Source: Oscillospiraceae bacterium
GTDB lineage: Bacteria > Bacillota > Clostridia > Oscillospirales > Oscillospiraceae
Length of the DNA stretch: 64,000 bases
Assembly: GCA_017445385.1 (NCBI GenBank)
Contig: JAFSUG010000011.1
Span: forward strand, 1 to 64,000
Direction: 5' to 3'
Positions 35,461 to 43,169 of the stretch are shown here, in pieces; the stretch's first letter is position 1; every line of letters starts with the position of its first letter. A model generated the notes under the pieces. It was not told the DNA's origin. It saw only the letters and a program-made list of their open reading frames with translations, and did not search any database. The position numbers and the translations under genes are program-made.

Positions 35461-35840
35461 TACGGATGGACTTCGTAATAGTACCAGTGACTGCAAATCT
35501 GTTCCTCGTAAACCCACTCTCCGTTTAAGTCGCGGCGAATACCCCTGTCATAGAAATAGACATTCGGATACTCTTTGTGTCTATTGATTCCAAAAGTGCG
35601 CTTATAATCCGAATACACATAACCGAATTCGACCCAGCCGTCAGGCTCGCCGATTATATCATAGCAAACGTATAATCCGCCATTGTGGTCCAGTTCGTTT
35701 TTGTTTTTAAGCACATAGGCAAAAATCTCATCGCGCATTTCTTCGCGCCGGGATTCCTGCTGCCTGCAGCCGGAAAGCAGAAAGAACACGGCGAGAAAAG
35801 CGGCAAATCCACAGATGCGCCGCAGTACCTTTTCGTTCAT
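35457..35840 (-). CDS. Lipoprotein, candidate immunity protein 1
   Basis: 127 aa from ATG 35840, with AAAGGAGACCGAGGT before. The N-terminus has a signal with lipobox LLSGC. The rest is a small soluble domain with MRDEIFAYVLKNKNE, GYVYSDYK and EEQICSHWYYYEV. It is convergent with, and overlaps by four bases, the toxin tip. A diverged relative follows the second toxin tip (36214-36651). Location and pairing suggest it protects against the toxin at the cell surface; this is inference. Confidence 0.55.
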   Translation of the reverse strand: MNEKVLRRICGFAAFLAVFFLLSGCRQQESRREEMRDEIFAYVLKNKNELDHNGGLYVCYDIIGEPDGWVEFGYVYSDYKRTFGINRHKEYPNVYFYDRGIRRDLNGEWVYEEQICSHWYYYEVHPY

Positions 35841-35844
35841 ACCT

Positions 35845-35991
35845 CGGTCTCCTTTATACGCGATTGTTTTTTCAGTATAGCACATTTATAAAGGGTTGGA
35901 AAGCGGTGGAGTTATTGCCGCAAGGGCACATACCAAAAAAGCAGCCGAGCGGCTGCTTTTTTGGTATGCCCGACACGATTCGAACATGCGA
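35845..35991. repeat. 147-bp direct repeat, copy 1, with a tRNA-Arg 3' fragment
   Basis: Matches 36654-36800 with only about four mismatches over 147 bases. It holds the immunity-gene promoter/ribosome region, a terminator hairpin (AAGCAGCCgagCGGCTGCTT) and, at 35962-35991, the last 30 bases of tRNA-Arg(CCG). The sequence then joins directly to a toxin tip instead of the rest of the tRNA. Confidence 0.9.
35962..35991 (-). pseudogene. tRNA-Arg 3' end fragment
   Basis: The CCA end and T-arm of tRNA-Arg are repeated here with one mismatch to the intact gene at 36771-36847. Anticodon and D-arm are missing, so it is not a gene; it looks like a recombination or attachment-site half. Confidence 0.85.
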
Positions 35992-36217
35992 AATCATCCA
36001 ACAAGACGACATCGGCAACATTAATTACGGCTATTTCGGCACGTTTTGTAACTTTCCGCAATTGATCCTTCTGTTTGGGGCAGGCAGCAGACAAGGCATT
36101 GACGCGTTCAACCGTGAAAAAAGAATCCCTACGGAGTTTTGGCTGACATTATTCGATGATCCGCGCGATACGCTGCGAGTGTTGCAGGGCATACAGATAT
36201 ATCACCAAACACATTAA
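35988..36217 (+). pseudogene. Orphan type-44 toxin tip
   Basis: 230 bases nearly identical to the tip of the full toxin (two mismatches before the last 8 codons). The reading frame encodes EIIQQDDIGNINYGYFG through RDTLRVLQGIQIY, then a changed end (HQTH instead of NSRH). It begins within the tRNA fragment with no start codon or ribosome site of its own, so it is a silent cassette. It ends, like the toxin, four bases inside a convergent immunity-like gene. Confidence 0.85.
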
Positions 36218-36651
36218 CCGTCGTGAATTTCGAAATAGTACCAGTTTTCACAAATTTTTTCATCGTATTGCCAATCGCCGGTGCGGTCTTGAATGCGCTG
36301 CCCATTCGCGCCGATTAACCAACCAAACGAAAGGTTATCGTCGCCGTACGCGCGATTGTAGTCTTTTGAATCGTTATAGTAGTACCCATAGGTTACGAGA
36401 TTGTCAAACGAACTTTCTTCTTTATATACCGTGCGTTCGTGCGGGAGCGTTTCTTTGTTTTCCTGCACATAAGCAAAGACCTCTGCGCGCATCTGCGCAC
36501 GTTCGACACGTCCGGACACCTCACCATACAGAAGTATGAACGGGAGCAACACAACGAAAAGCACAGCGGCAATGATATTCAACAGCGCGTCCCAAACGAC
36601 AGAAAAACCTTGGTTTATCGCAGCTTGTAACTGCAGCAGCCAATCAAACAT
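36214..36651 (-). CDS. Membrane-anchored candidate immunity protein 2
   Basis: 145 aa. Here a single N-terminal membrane helix (about residues 22-43) replaces the lipobox of the first. The soluble part keeps the family pattern: MRAEVFAYVQENKE, TYGYYYNDSKDY and DEKICENWYYFEIHDG. Overall similarity with the first protein is low although the toxin tips beside them are almost identical. It has its ribosome site in the 147-bp repeat. Confidence 0.5.
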   Translation of the reverse strand: MFDWLLQLQAAINQGFSVVWDALLNIIAAVLFVVLLPFILLYGEVSGRVERAQMRAEVFAYVQENKETLPHERTVYKEESSFDNLVTYGYYYNDSKDYNRAYGDDNLSFGWLIGANGQRIQDRTGDWQYDEKICENWYYFEIHDG

Positions 36652-36653
36652 AA

Positions 36654-36800
36654 CGGTCTCCTTTATACGCGATTGTTTTTTCAGTATAGCACATTTATAA
36701 AGGATTGGAAAGCGGTGGAGTTATTGCCGCAATGGCACATATCAAAAAAGCAGCCGAGCGGCTGCTTTTTTGGTATGCCCGACACGATTCGAACGTGCGA
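36654..36800. repeat. 147-bp direct repeat, copy 2, continuing into the intact tRNA-Arg
   Basis: Same sequence as 35845-35991. Here it continues past base 36800 into the full tRNA-Arg gene, so this copy marks the original chromosomal order. Confidence 0.9.
36744..36771 (-). terminator. Terminator directly after tRNA-Arg
   Basis: AAAAAAGCAGCC and GGCTGCTTTTTT form a stem; its start touches the CCA of the tRNA gene. The same hairpin is in the upstream repeat copy. Confidence 0.8.
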
Positions 36801-36847
36801 CCTTCAGAGTCGGAGTCTGACGCTCTATCCAGCTGAGCTACGGGCAC
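36771..36847 (-). tRNA. tRNA-Arg (CCG)
   Basis: 77 nt including an encoded CCA. The acceptor GTGCCCG pairs with CGGGCAT, the anticodon stem TCAGA/TCTGA encloses loop CTCCGAC with anticodon CCG, and the T-loop is GTTCGAATC. It decodes CGG. The 3' end is duplicated in the repeat at 35962-35991. Confidence 0.96.
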
Positions 36848-36895
36848 TTATGCAGCGCTATTATAGCAGACGGCGCAGGCAAAGTAAAGCAAAAG

Positions 36896-36924
36896 TTGTA
36901 TTTTCCGCGCGAATATGGTATGAT
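36896..36924 (+). promoter_or_regulatory. Promoter for the DivIVA-like gene
   Basis: TTGTAT and TATGAT with a 17-base spacer, about 30 bases before the start codon. Confidence 0.7.
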
Positions 36925-36954
36925 GAAAAAAACGCGAGAAAGAGAGTGTTTGCC

Positions 36955-37194
36955 ATGAACGAGATCCTGAAATTCCGCACCTCGTTTGGAGGGTTTCACC
37001 GCGGCGACGTTGCCGAATATATTGAGCGCACGGCGCAAAAACACAATGAGGCGCTGAAGCAGCTCCGGCAAGCGCTTGACGCGGCGGAGGAAAAAGCCGC
37101 CGAAGCGGAAAAAGAACGCGATTCGATTAAGGCGATCCTGCAGCGGCTGGAAGATGCCTACGAGGAAGCAAAAGCAACGCTTACGGAAGAATAA
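36955..37194 (+). CDS. Short DivIVA-like coiled-coil protein
   Basis: 79 aa from ATG 36955 (AGAAAGAGAG before). The first 20 residues, FRTSFGGFHRGDVAEYIE, resemble the DivIVA/GpsB N-terminal membrane-binding pattern; the remainder is heptad-type coiled coil (about 30-79) rich in Glu/Ala/Lys. It is shorter than true DivIVA (~160 aa). A role at septa or poles is possible, but unproven. Followed by a terminator. Confidence 0.6.
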   Translation: MNEILKFRTSFGGFHRGDVAEYIERTAQKHNEALKQLRQALDAAEEKAAEAEKERDSIKAILQRLEDAYEEAKATLTEE

Positions 37195-37197
37195 TAC

Positions 37198-37226
37198 AAA
37201 AAACGGGCAGTGAATGCCCGTTTTTT
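37198..37226 (+). terminator. Terminator after the DivIVA-like gene
   Basis: CGGGCA and TGCCCG with A-run before and T-run after. Confidence 0.85.
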
Positions 37227-37304
37227 CTGCGAAATCGCGGTTGCTTTTTGGCGAAAAAGGGAGTATAACCTATTTTGTATTTTAATCCGGAGGCGTTATT
37301 TCTG

Positions 37305-38594
37305 ATGGCAATTCTTTTATCCATGTCCGTTGCGGCGCTGGCCGGCCTGTTTTTAACGCGGTTGCTGCGGCCGCTGCGTCTGCCGGACGTGACCGCGTAT
37401 ATTATCGCCGGCATTCTGGTTGGACCTTACTGCCTCGGCAGCCTCGGCGTTCCGGGACTCGGCTTCGCGCCGGGCGATACGGAAAAGCTCTCGCTGATCT
37501 GTGACGTTGCGCTCGGCTTTATCGCGTTTTCCATCGGCAACGAGATGCGCGTCAGCCAGCTCAGGCATACCGGCAAGCAGGCAACGTTTATCGGCATCGT
37601 GCAGGCGCTCGTTGCCGCCGCGCTCGTTGATGTTGCGCTGCTCGCGCTGCACCATTGGTTCCCGAACCTGCTCTCCGTGCAGCAGGCGATCGTCCTCGGC
37701 TCGATCGCTACGGCAACCGCCCCTGCCGCAACGCTGATGGTTGTGCGGCAGTATAAGGCGAAAGGTCCGCTCACGAATCTGCTGCTGCTCGTCGTCGCGC
37801 TCGATGATGCGGTCGGTCTGATCGTGTTCGCCGCTTCGTTCGGCATCGCAAAGTCGATGCTCTCCGGCAGCGCGGATCTCGCCGCGATTTTGCTCAATCC
37901 GCTGATCGAGATCACAGCCTCCCTTGCGCTCGGCGCGCTGATGGGCGGCGTGCTCACGCTTGCGGAAAAGGCGTTCCATTCCAATACGAACCGTATGAGC
38001 CTCAGCATTATTTTCGTGCTGGTTACCGTTGCGCTCTCGAAGCTGGAAATTCCGCTCGACGCGGTGCGCATCGCGTTCTCGCCGCTGCTGGTTTGCATGA
38101 TGCTCGGTACGGTCTTCTGCAATATCTGCGTGCTTTCGTCCGATCTCATGGAGCGCACCGACCGCTGGACTGCGCCGCTGTTTACGCTGTTTTTCGTTAT
38201 AAGCGGCGCGGAGCTGAACGTAACGGCTTCCGGCGGCGTGCTGCTGGTTGGCGCTGTGTATATCGTTGCGCGTTCGCTGGGCAAATACTTCGGCGCTTAC
38301 AGCAGCGCGCGTCTGATGAAAGCCTCGCCGGGTATTTATATGAATCTTGGCATCACGCTCCTGCCGCAGGCAGGCGTTGCGCTCGGCATGTGCCGCACGG
38401 CAATGGCGCTCGGCGCGCAGGGCGAACTGATCCGCGACGTGGTTCTGTTCTCGGTGCTCGTGTATGAGCTTGTAGGCCCTCCGCTTACAAAGCGCGCGCT
38501 GTGCGCCGCAGGCGAAATCATTCCGCAGAGCGAAGCGGTCAAAAACCGCCGCAAGGCGAAGCTCGAAGCGGCAAAACGCGAAAGAGAAATGTGA
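37305..38594 (+). CDS. Cation:proton antiporter, CPA2/KefB-like
   Basis: 429 aa from ATG 37305, which has GGAGG ~11 bases before; an upstream TTG at 37275 is in frame but less likely. About eleven to twelve membrane helices. Features of the family: DVTAYIIAGILVGP near the start, ATAPAATLMVV and VVALDDAVGLIVFA with the paired aspartates of electrogenic exchangers. There is no C-terminal TrkA-N domain, only a short basic tail. The ion (Na+ or K+) cannot be decided. Confidence 0.85.
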   Translation: MAILLSMSVAALAGLFLTRLLRPLRLPDVTAYIIAGILVGPYCLGSLGVPGLGFAPGDTEKLSLICDVALGFIAFSIGNEMRVSQLRHTGKQATFIGIVQALVAAALVDVALLALHHWFPNLLSVQQAIVLGSIATATAPAATLMVVRQYKAKGPLTNLLLLVVALDDAVGLIVFAASFGIAKSMLSGSADLAAILLNPLIEITASLALGALMGGVLTLAEKAFHSNTNRMSLSIIFVLVTVALSKLEIPLDAVRIAFSPLLVCMMLGTVFCNICVLSSDLMERTDRWTAPLFTLFFVISGAELNVTASGGVLLVGAVYIVARSLGKYFGAYSSARLMKASPGIYMNLGITLLPQAGVALGMCRTAMALGAQGELIRDVVLFSVLVYELVGPPLTKRALCAAGEIIPQSEAVKNRRKAKLEAAKREREM

Positions 38595-38600
38595 TAACGA

Positions 38601-38630
38601 AAACCGGAGCGATCATCGCTCCGGTTTTTT
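38601..38630 (+). terminator. Terminator after the antiporter
   Basis: AAACCGGAGCGAT and ATCGCTCCGGTTT followed by Ts. Confidence 0.9.
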
Positions 38631-38673
38631 ATATTCCGCTTCCGTTCATATGATGCACAGCTTCAATCATTCC

Positions 38674-38753
38674 GTAGGGCGCGATGACCCATCGCGCCGC
38701 AAAGTGCCGATAAGATTTGCAGCGCTTCGGCGGCATGAGTCATGCCGCCCTAC
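38674..38753. repeat. Dispersed repeat R2, second full copy
   Basis: GTAGGGCGCGATG at the left and CATGCCGCCCTAC at the right, inner arms GCGCGATGaccCATCGCGC and GCGGCATGagtCATGCCGC. Lies between the antiporter and the LysM/GH18 gene. Confidence 0.75.
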
Positions 38754-38829
38754 GCTGTATTTGCCGGTTTTGCCGCAGGGAGCGGCATTCCTGAATGATG
38801 CAGGGCATATACATCCTTGAGGTGATTTT

Positions 38830-40101
38830 ATGCAGATCCACATTGTGCGGCAGGGGGAAACGGTTACGTCCATCGCCGCGCAGTACGGCGTGGAGCCGGG
38901 GATCATTACGCGCTATAACGGGCTGCAGCCGCCGTATTTTCTCGCCGTCGGGCAGGCGCTTGCGATTTTTTTCCCGCTGCAAACGGCAATCGTTCAGAGC
39001 GGAGATACGCTCTATTCGCTCGCCGCGCGGTACGGCGCGAGCATTTTGGAGCTGTTTCGGCTCAATCCGCAGCTCGGCGGCAGCGCGCTTTTGCGCCCGG
39101 GCGAAACGATCGTGCTTGCGCTGGAGCGGCAGCCGATCCGCGAAACGCAGCTTTACGGCTACGCCTATCCGTTCGCAAATCCGCAGGTTTTGGGCGGAAT
39201 ACTGCCGTACAGCCGCTATTTTGTTCCGTTTACCTATGGAATTGGCGCAGACGGCGGCTTGCTCGCGCTCGATGATGAGGCGCTGCTGCTCCTTGCACGG
39301 CAGTATGACGTTACGCCGCTGCTCCATCTATCCACGCTCACGGAGGACGGCTCGTTTTCCTCCGAACGCGCGGCGCGGCTGCTGGGCGCGGCGGAGCGCT
39401 GGCAGACGGTTGCAGATGCGGTCTTTTCGCAGATTGAAATGCGCGGCTACGGCGGCTTAGACGTGGATTTCGAGTTTTTGGGCGCGGAAAACGCCGAGGC
39501 GTATGCGCAATTTCTCGGTTTTCTCCGTCCGCAGGTGAACGCGCGCAACATGGAGCTGTTTGCCGCGCTTGCGCCGAAAACGTCCGGCGATCAGAAAGGC
39601 GTGCTCTACGAGGGGCACGACTACGGCGCTATCGCCGAAAACACCGACGCGGTGCTGCTGATGACCTACGAATGGGGTTACACCTATGGGCCGCCGCTTG
39701 CGGTATCGCCGCTGCCATCGGTGAAGCGCGTTCTGGACTACGCGGTTACGCAGATTCCGCCGGAGAAAATCTTTATGGGTTTTTCCAACTACGGCTACGA
39801 TTGGCCGCTGCCGTACCGGCGCGGCGAAACGCGCGCACGGTCGATCTCGAACGTGTATGCCGCGGCGCTCGCGGCATCGGTTGGCGCGGAGATCGAATTT
39901 GATGAAACGGCGCAGGCGCCGTTTTTCCGCTATACGGCGGAGGACGGCATTGCGCACGAGGTCTGGTTCGAGGATGCGCGAAGCTGCATGGCGCGGCTGC
40001 CGCTCGTTGCGCAGTACGGTTTTCGCGGCGTGGGCGTTTGGAATTATATGCGGCCGTTCCCGGTTTTGTTTGCGCTGGCGTATTGGATGTTCGACATATA
40101 A
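38830..40101 (+). CDS. LysM-GH18 spore/cell-wall protein, YaaH/SleL-like
   Basis: 423 aa. Two LysM domains at the N-terminus (about 1-45 and 50-96: HIVRQGETVTSIAAQYGV, then IVQSGDTLYSLAARYGA) are followed by a glycoside hydrolase family 18 barrel with catalytic GGLDVDFEFL (DxxDxE-like; the glutamate is the acid). The architecture matches the spore cortex-lytic or germination-related YaaH/SleL proteins. No signal peptide is present, consistent with spore-coat proteins. GAGGTGATTTT lies before the ATG. Confidence 0.88.
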   Translation: MQIHIVRQGETVTSIAAQYGVEPGIITRYNGLQPPYFLAVGQALAIFFPLQTAIVQSGDTLYSLAARYGASILELFRLNPQLGGSALLRPGETIVLALERQPIRETQLYGYAYPFANPQVLGGILPYSRYFVPFTYGIGADGGLLALDDEALLLLARQYDVTPLLHLSTLTEDGSFSSERAARLLGAAERWQTVADAVFSQIEMRGYGGLDVDFEFLGAENAEAYAQFLGFLRPQVNARNMELFAALAPKTSGDQKGVLYEGHDYGAIAENTDAVLLMTYEWGYTYGPPLAVSPLPSVKRVLDYAVTQIPPEKIFMGFSNYGYDWPLPYRRGETRARSISNVYAAALAASVGAEIEFDETAQAPFFRYTAEDGIAHEVWFEDARSCMARLPLVAQYGFRGVGVWNYMRPFPVLFALAYWMFDI

Positions 40102-40105
40102 TCGG

Positions 40106-40134
40106 TTGAATTGGTTACCATAATATGCTATAAT
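40106..40134 (+). promoter_or_regulatory. Promoter of the glycosyltransferase gene
   Basis: TTGAAT and TATAAT with a 17-base spacer; both lie just past the LysM/GH18 stop. Confidence 0.75.
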
Positions 40135-40170
40135 CAAGCCATAACAAATGAAGAAGGGAAGCGCAGAAGC

Positions 40171-41379
40171 ATGATTATTGGCGAGTTTTGCGACGTTTAT
40201 CCGCCTCAACTCGATGGCGTCGGAATGGTCGTTGACGCATACTGCAGAACGTTTGAAAACCTGGGGGACACCTGTTATTACATCGCGCCGGAGGCGGACG
40301 TACCTGCGCCGGAGGGCTATCCGGTTTTGAATTACGCCGGACTGCCGATGCCGAAAGAGGCGTATCACGTCGGCTTGCCGGAGGTTGACCTTGCGTTCCA
40401 GAAAACGCTGCGCGGCGTGGAGCTGGACATCGTCCACGCGCACAGCCCGTTTTCCGCCGGCCATTTCGGCGCGGCGGTTGCGTTTCGGAGGCGCATTCCG
40501 CTGATCACAACGTTCCATTCGAAGTATTACGATGATTTTCTCAAGAAAACCGGCAGCGAAACGCTGGCGAAGATCGGCGTAAAGTACATTCTCAACTTCT
40601 ATGAGAAATGCGATGAGGTCTGGGCGGTCAACGAGGCAACCGGTCAGGTGCTTTCGGACTACGGCTATTCGGGCAAGATTCAGGTCATGCCGAACGGCAC
40701 GAATCTCTGGTACCCCACCGATGCAGACCGCAAGGCGGCGGAGGAGCGGTTCCATCTCGGAAGCGGTCCGGTGTTTCTGTTCGTTGGGCAGCACAATTTC
40801 AAAAAGAACACGCGCCATATTTTAGAGGCGGTGAAGCTTTTCTCCGAAACGCATAAGGACTTTCGTATGGTCTTTGCCGGTCAGGGGCCGGACGCGGAGG
40901 CGATGAAAGCGCTTGCAAAGCAGCTCGGCGTGGACGGCGTAACGCAGTTCGTCGGGCATATCATGGACCGTAAGGTCATCATGGGGCTTTACGCAAGGGC
41001 GGATCTGCTCGTGTTCCCGTCGCTGTATGATAACGCGCCGATGGTTGTGCGCGAGGCGGCGGCTGCCGGAACGCCGGCGCTGCTGATCCGCGGCTCGTGC
41101 GCGGCGGAGGGCGTAACGGACGGCGAAAACGGCTACCTTGTGGAAGATACGCCGGAAGCGATTGCCGCAGGCATGGCGCGCGCGGCGCAGACCGGCGCGG
41201 CTGTTGGCGAAAAGGCGCGGCAGACAATCCCGCTCGCGTGGGACAGCGTTATCGTAAAAGCGCGTGAACGCTATGAAAACCTCGCGGAAAAGTACCGCAC
41301 GGGCGAGCTGACGCGAAAGAGCGACTGGTTCTTCTCGCTCACCGATAAAGCGATCGATTGGCTGAAAGAAGATATTTAA
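40171..41379 (+). CDS. Glycosyltransferase family 4 protein
   Basis: 402 aa from ATG 40171 (GAAGGGAAGCGCAGAAG before). A two-domain GT-B fold: N-terminal FCDVYPPQLDGVGMVV and FHSKYYDDF, then the C-terminal donor-binding region VFPSLYDNAPMVVREAAAAGTPAL with the E-x7-E-like acid pair. It resembles the glycolipid and polyprenyl mannosyl/glucosyltransferases such as diacylglycerol glucosyltransferases. The acceptor is not known. Confidence 0.88.
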   Translation: MIIGEFCDVYPPQLDGVGMVVDAYCRTFENLGDTCYYIAPEADVPAPEGYPVLNYAGLPMPKEAYHVGLPEVDLAFQKTLRGVELDIVHAHSPFSAGHFGAAVAFRRRIPLITTFHSKYYDDFLKKTGSETLAKIGVKYILNFYEKCDEVWAVNEATGQVLSDYGYSGKIQVMPNGTNLWYPTDADRKAAEERFHLGSGPVFLFVGQHNFKKNTRHILEAVKLFSETHKDFRMVFAGQGPDAEAMKALAKQLGVDGVTQFVGHIMDRKVIMGLYARADLLVFPSLYDNAPMVVREAAAAGTPALLIRGSCAAEGVTDGENGYLVEDTPEAIAAGMARAAQTGAAVGEKARQTIPLAWDSVIVKARERYENLAEKYRTGELTRKSDWFFSLTDKAIDWLKEDI

Positions 41380-41384
41380 TGCAT

Positions 41385-41417
41385 AAAAAATCCACGGCTT
41401 GGCCGTGGATTTTTTTA
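41385..41417. terminator. Bidirectional terminator
   Basis: AAAAATCCACGGC and GCCGTGGATTTTT pair around TTG between the glycosyltransferase gene and the minus-strand rubredoxin gene. Confidence 0.88.
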
Positions 41418-41421
41418 TTGC

Positions 41422-41556
41422 TTATTCTTCGGGGGCGAACTGGTCTTTGCCAACGCCGCAGAGCTCGCAGGCGAAATCTTCGGGAAGATCTTCCCATTTC
41501 GTGCCCTGCTCGTCTTCGTCATAAACCCAGCCGCATACCTGGCATACGTATTTCAT
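41422..41556 (-). CDS. Rubredoxin
   Basis: 44 aa from ATG 41556 (AGGAGG before). CQVCGW and CELCGVG are the two Cys-pair loops binding one iron, and the [17 protein letters not shown] stretch is the standard rubredoxin core. It carries electrons to reverse rubrerythrin or other peroxide-reducing proteins; it sits at the end of the minus-strand oxidative-stress cluster. Confidence 0.95.
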   Translation of the reverse strand: MKYVCQVCGWVYDEDEQGTKWEDLPEDFACELCGVGKDQFAPEE

Positions 41557-41558
41557 AG

Positions 41559-41942
41559 TTATACCTCCTCTGTGGGTGCGGCCGCCTTGGGGTTGGGGCC
41601 GTATTGGTTGTCTTCGGGCTGGCTGTCCTTGCAGAACCATACGAGCAGAATGATCTGACCGACGAGCGGAATGAAGTTCAGGAACCAGAAACCGCCTGCC
41701 TTGCCGATGTCATGCAGACGACGCCAGGAAACCGCAAGCGTCGGAATGAGAACCGCAAGCGACCAAATGGAGCTCAGCGGATTGGCGGAGCCCTCTCCGC
41801 CGATTGCAGCGCCAATCGCGCCGATCAATGCGGAGACGATGCAATTAAACAGGAAGAAGTACCAATATTCGCTGCGGCGCGCACGGCCGGAGAACGTTGC
41901 GTATTTTGTAAATACGCTCTTGACTGCTTCTACAAACGTCAT
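41559..41942 (-). CDS. DUF805 membrane protein
   Basis: 127 aa. The DUF805 pattern is intact: [22 protein letters not shown] near the start and [14 protein letters not shown]. Four hydrophobic segments. Function unknown. It precedes rubredoxin by two bases, so the two are co-transcribed. Confidence 0.88.
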   Translation of the reverse strand: MTFVEAVKSVFTKYATFSGRARRSEYWYFFLFNCIVSALIGAIGAAIGGEGSANPLSSIWSLAVLIPTLAVSWRRLHDIGKAGGFWFLNFIPLVGQIILLVWFCKDSQPEDNQYGPNPKAAAPTEEV

Positions 41943-41964
41943 AGAAAAACCCTCTTTCTTGATT

Positions 41965-42168
41965 TTACCCAGCCATCAGTTCGCTAATGGCGTCGAGTAC
42001 TTTGTCGTGGCAGCCGCCGCAGCCGGTGGAGCAGTTTGTGAGCTTCTGAATCTCTTCAAACTCTTTTTCCACATCCGGCAGCGTGGCGTGCTGATGCAGC
42101 GCGCGCTCGATATCCGCCATGGATACCTGCTTGCAGTGGCAGATGATTTCGTTCGCCGCGTAAGTCAT
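41965..42168 (-). CDS. BFD-like [2Fe-2S]-binding protein
   Basis: 67 aa. CHCKQV near residue 10 and CSTGCGGC near residue 45 supply the four cysteines of the bacterioferritin-associated ferredoxin-like fold. As in other anaerobes it sits with rubredoxin and rubrerythrin genes, which suggests iron or peroxide handling; the direct partner is unknown. Confidence 0.88.
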   Translation of the reverse strand: MTYAANEIICHCKQVSMADIERALHQHATLPDVEKEFEEIQKLTNCSTGCGGCHDKVLDAISELMAG

Positions 42169-42181
42169 AATCGTTTACCTC

Positions 42182-42388
42182 TTATAACTTCTCAAAGACC
42201 ATGGTTGCCTGAATGCGGTCGCCGCCGCCAAAACCCGAGCTGTGTGCCGATGCAGTTGTAATTGTGTGCAGACGGTAACCCTTAGCAGCTTGCTCGTTAA
42301 TGACGGCTTCCAGCTCTCCTAAATTCTTCGATGTTGTGCCGATAAATTTTTCTTTTAGCGTAACTTGTAAAACAACATACTGCGGCAT
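42182..42388 (-). CDS. DUF4177 protein
   Basis: 68 aa. A small alpha/beta protein with the family pattern LEAVINEQAAKGYRLHTITTA and a VFEKL end. Function unknown; its place between reverse rubrerythrin and the BFD-like gene suggests a shared stress role. Confidence 0.8.
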   Translation of the reverse strand: MPQYVVLQVTLKEKFIGTTSKNLGELEAVINEQAAKGYRLHTITTASAHSSGFGGGDRIQATMVFEKL

Positions 42389-42403
42389 GATAGAACCTCC
42401 TAA

Positions 42404-43075
42404 TTACAGGCCCAGCTTTTTTGCAAGCTCGTCGAGCTTGGACTTCATTTCGTCCTGCTTCTTCTGGATCTCGTCATTCAGCAGCTCCGCCGCGAAGTAA
42501 CGCTCCAGCAGACCCTTGAGCGCCTTGCCGTGACGGGCTTCGTCTTTTGCCATCTCGTGGACGGTATCGTGGATCGCGTCAAGGCCGTTCTTCTTTGCGC
42601 ACATGGCAAGATCGAACTTGCCCTGCACTGCGCCGAACTCGCAGTCAACGCGCCATGCGAGGTTCTTCTTGGTGGAATTGGTCATATTGGGCTCAAGATC
42701 GGTGCCGAGCAGCTCTGCGAACTTTGCCGCGTGCTCTGCTTCTTCCCAAGCTGCCTTTTCCCAGTACAGGCCGATTTCCGGATAACCCTCGCGGTGCGCG
42801 ATACGCGCCATGCAGAGGTACATGCCGACTTCGCTGCATTCGCCGGCGAAGTTGGACTTCAGCTGCTCAAAGATGTAAGCTTTGTCTTCCGCGCTGACGT
42901 CGGGGTTGTTCTTTACGGTTTTGTCGTAGATGCCGAGCTCATGCTCTGCCGCGAGCTTCGCGTTTTCCTGCATCTCGGTGAACTTGGAGCCGGAAACGTG
43001 GCAAACGGGGCAGGATTCGGGGGGCGTATCGCCTTCGTGGACATAACCGCAAACGGGACATACAAATTTCTTCAT
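42404..43075 (-). CDS. Reverse rubrerythrin
   Basis: 223 aa. A rubredoxin-type centre is at the N-terminus (CPVCGY, CPVCH) and the ferritin-like diiron domain follows, with EVGMYLCMARIAHREG, EEAEHAAKFAELLG and DEARHGKALKGLLERY providing the Glu/His ligands. The order is the reverse of ordinary rubrerythrin, a form that reduces hydrogen peroxide and oxygen using NADH-linked electron donors in Clostridium. It opens the oxidative-stress cluster, and a promoter is upstream. Confidence 0.94.
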   Translation of the reverse strand: MKKFVCPVCGYVHEGDTPPESCPVCHVSGSKFTEMQENAKLAAEHELGIYDKTVKNNPDVSAEDKAYIFEQLKSNFAGECSEVGMYLCMARIAHREGYPEIGLYWEKAAWEEAEHAAKFAELLGTDLEPNMTNSTKKNLAWRVDCEFGAVQGKFDLAMCAKKNGLDAIHDTVHEMAKDEARHGKALKGLLERYFAAELLNDEIQKKQDEMKSKLDELAKKLGL

Positions 43076-43113
43076 AGGGGAATACCTCCTTATATAATGA
43101 TTCTTCTCTGCTT

Positions 43114-43142
43114 ATGTTACCGCGAAATGGAAAAAAAAGCAA
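43114..43142 (-). promoter_or_regulatory. Promoter of the oxidative-stress cluster
   Basis: Minus-strand TTGCTT and TAACAT with a 17-base spacer, about 40 bases before the reverse rubrerythrin ATG; the flanks hold ATTTGTTCGAAAATATTTTC, a possible regulator site. Confidence 0.5.
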
Positions 43143-43169
43143 CTGTGAAAATATTTTCGAACAAATATT

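Noticed and set aside
35864-36217. 117-aa ORF reading through repeat, tRNA fragment and orphan toxin tip
   Set aside because: The first 45 residues come from a promoter/tRNA repeat and have no ribosome site; treated as a silent tip, not an expressed protein.
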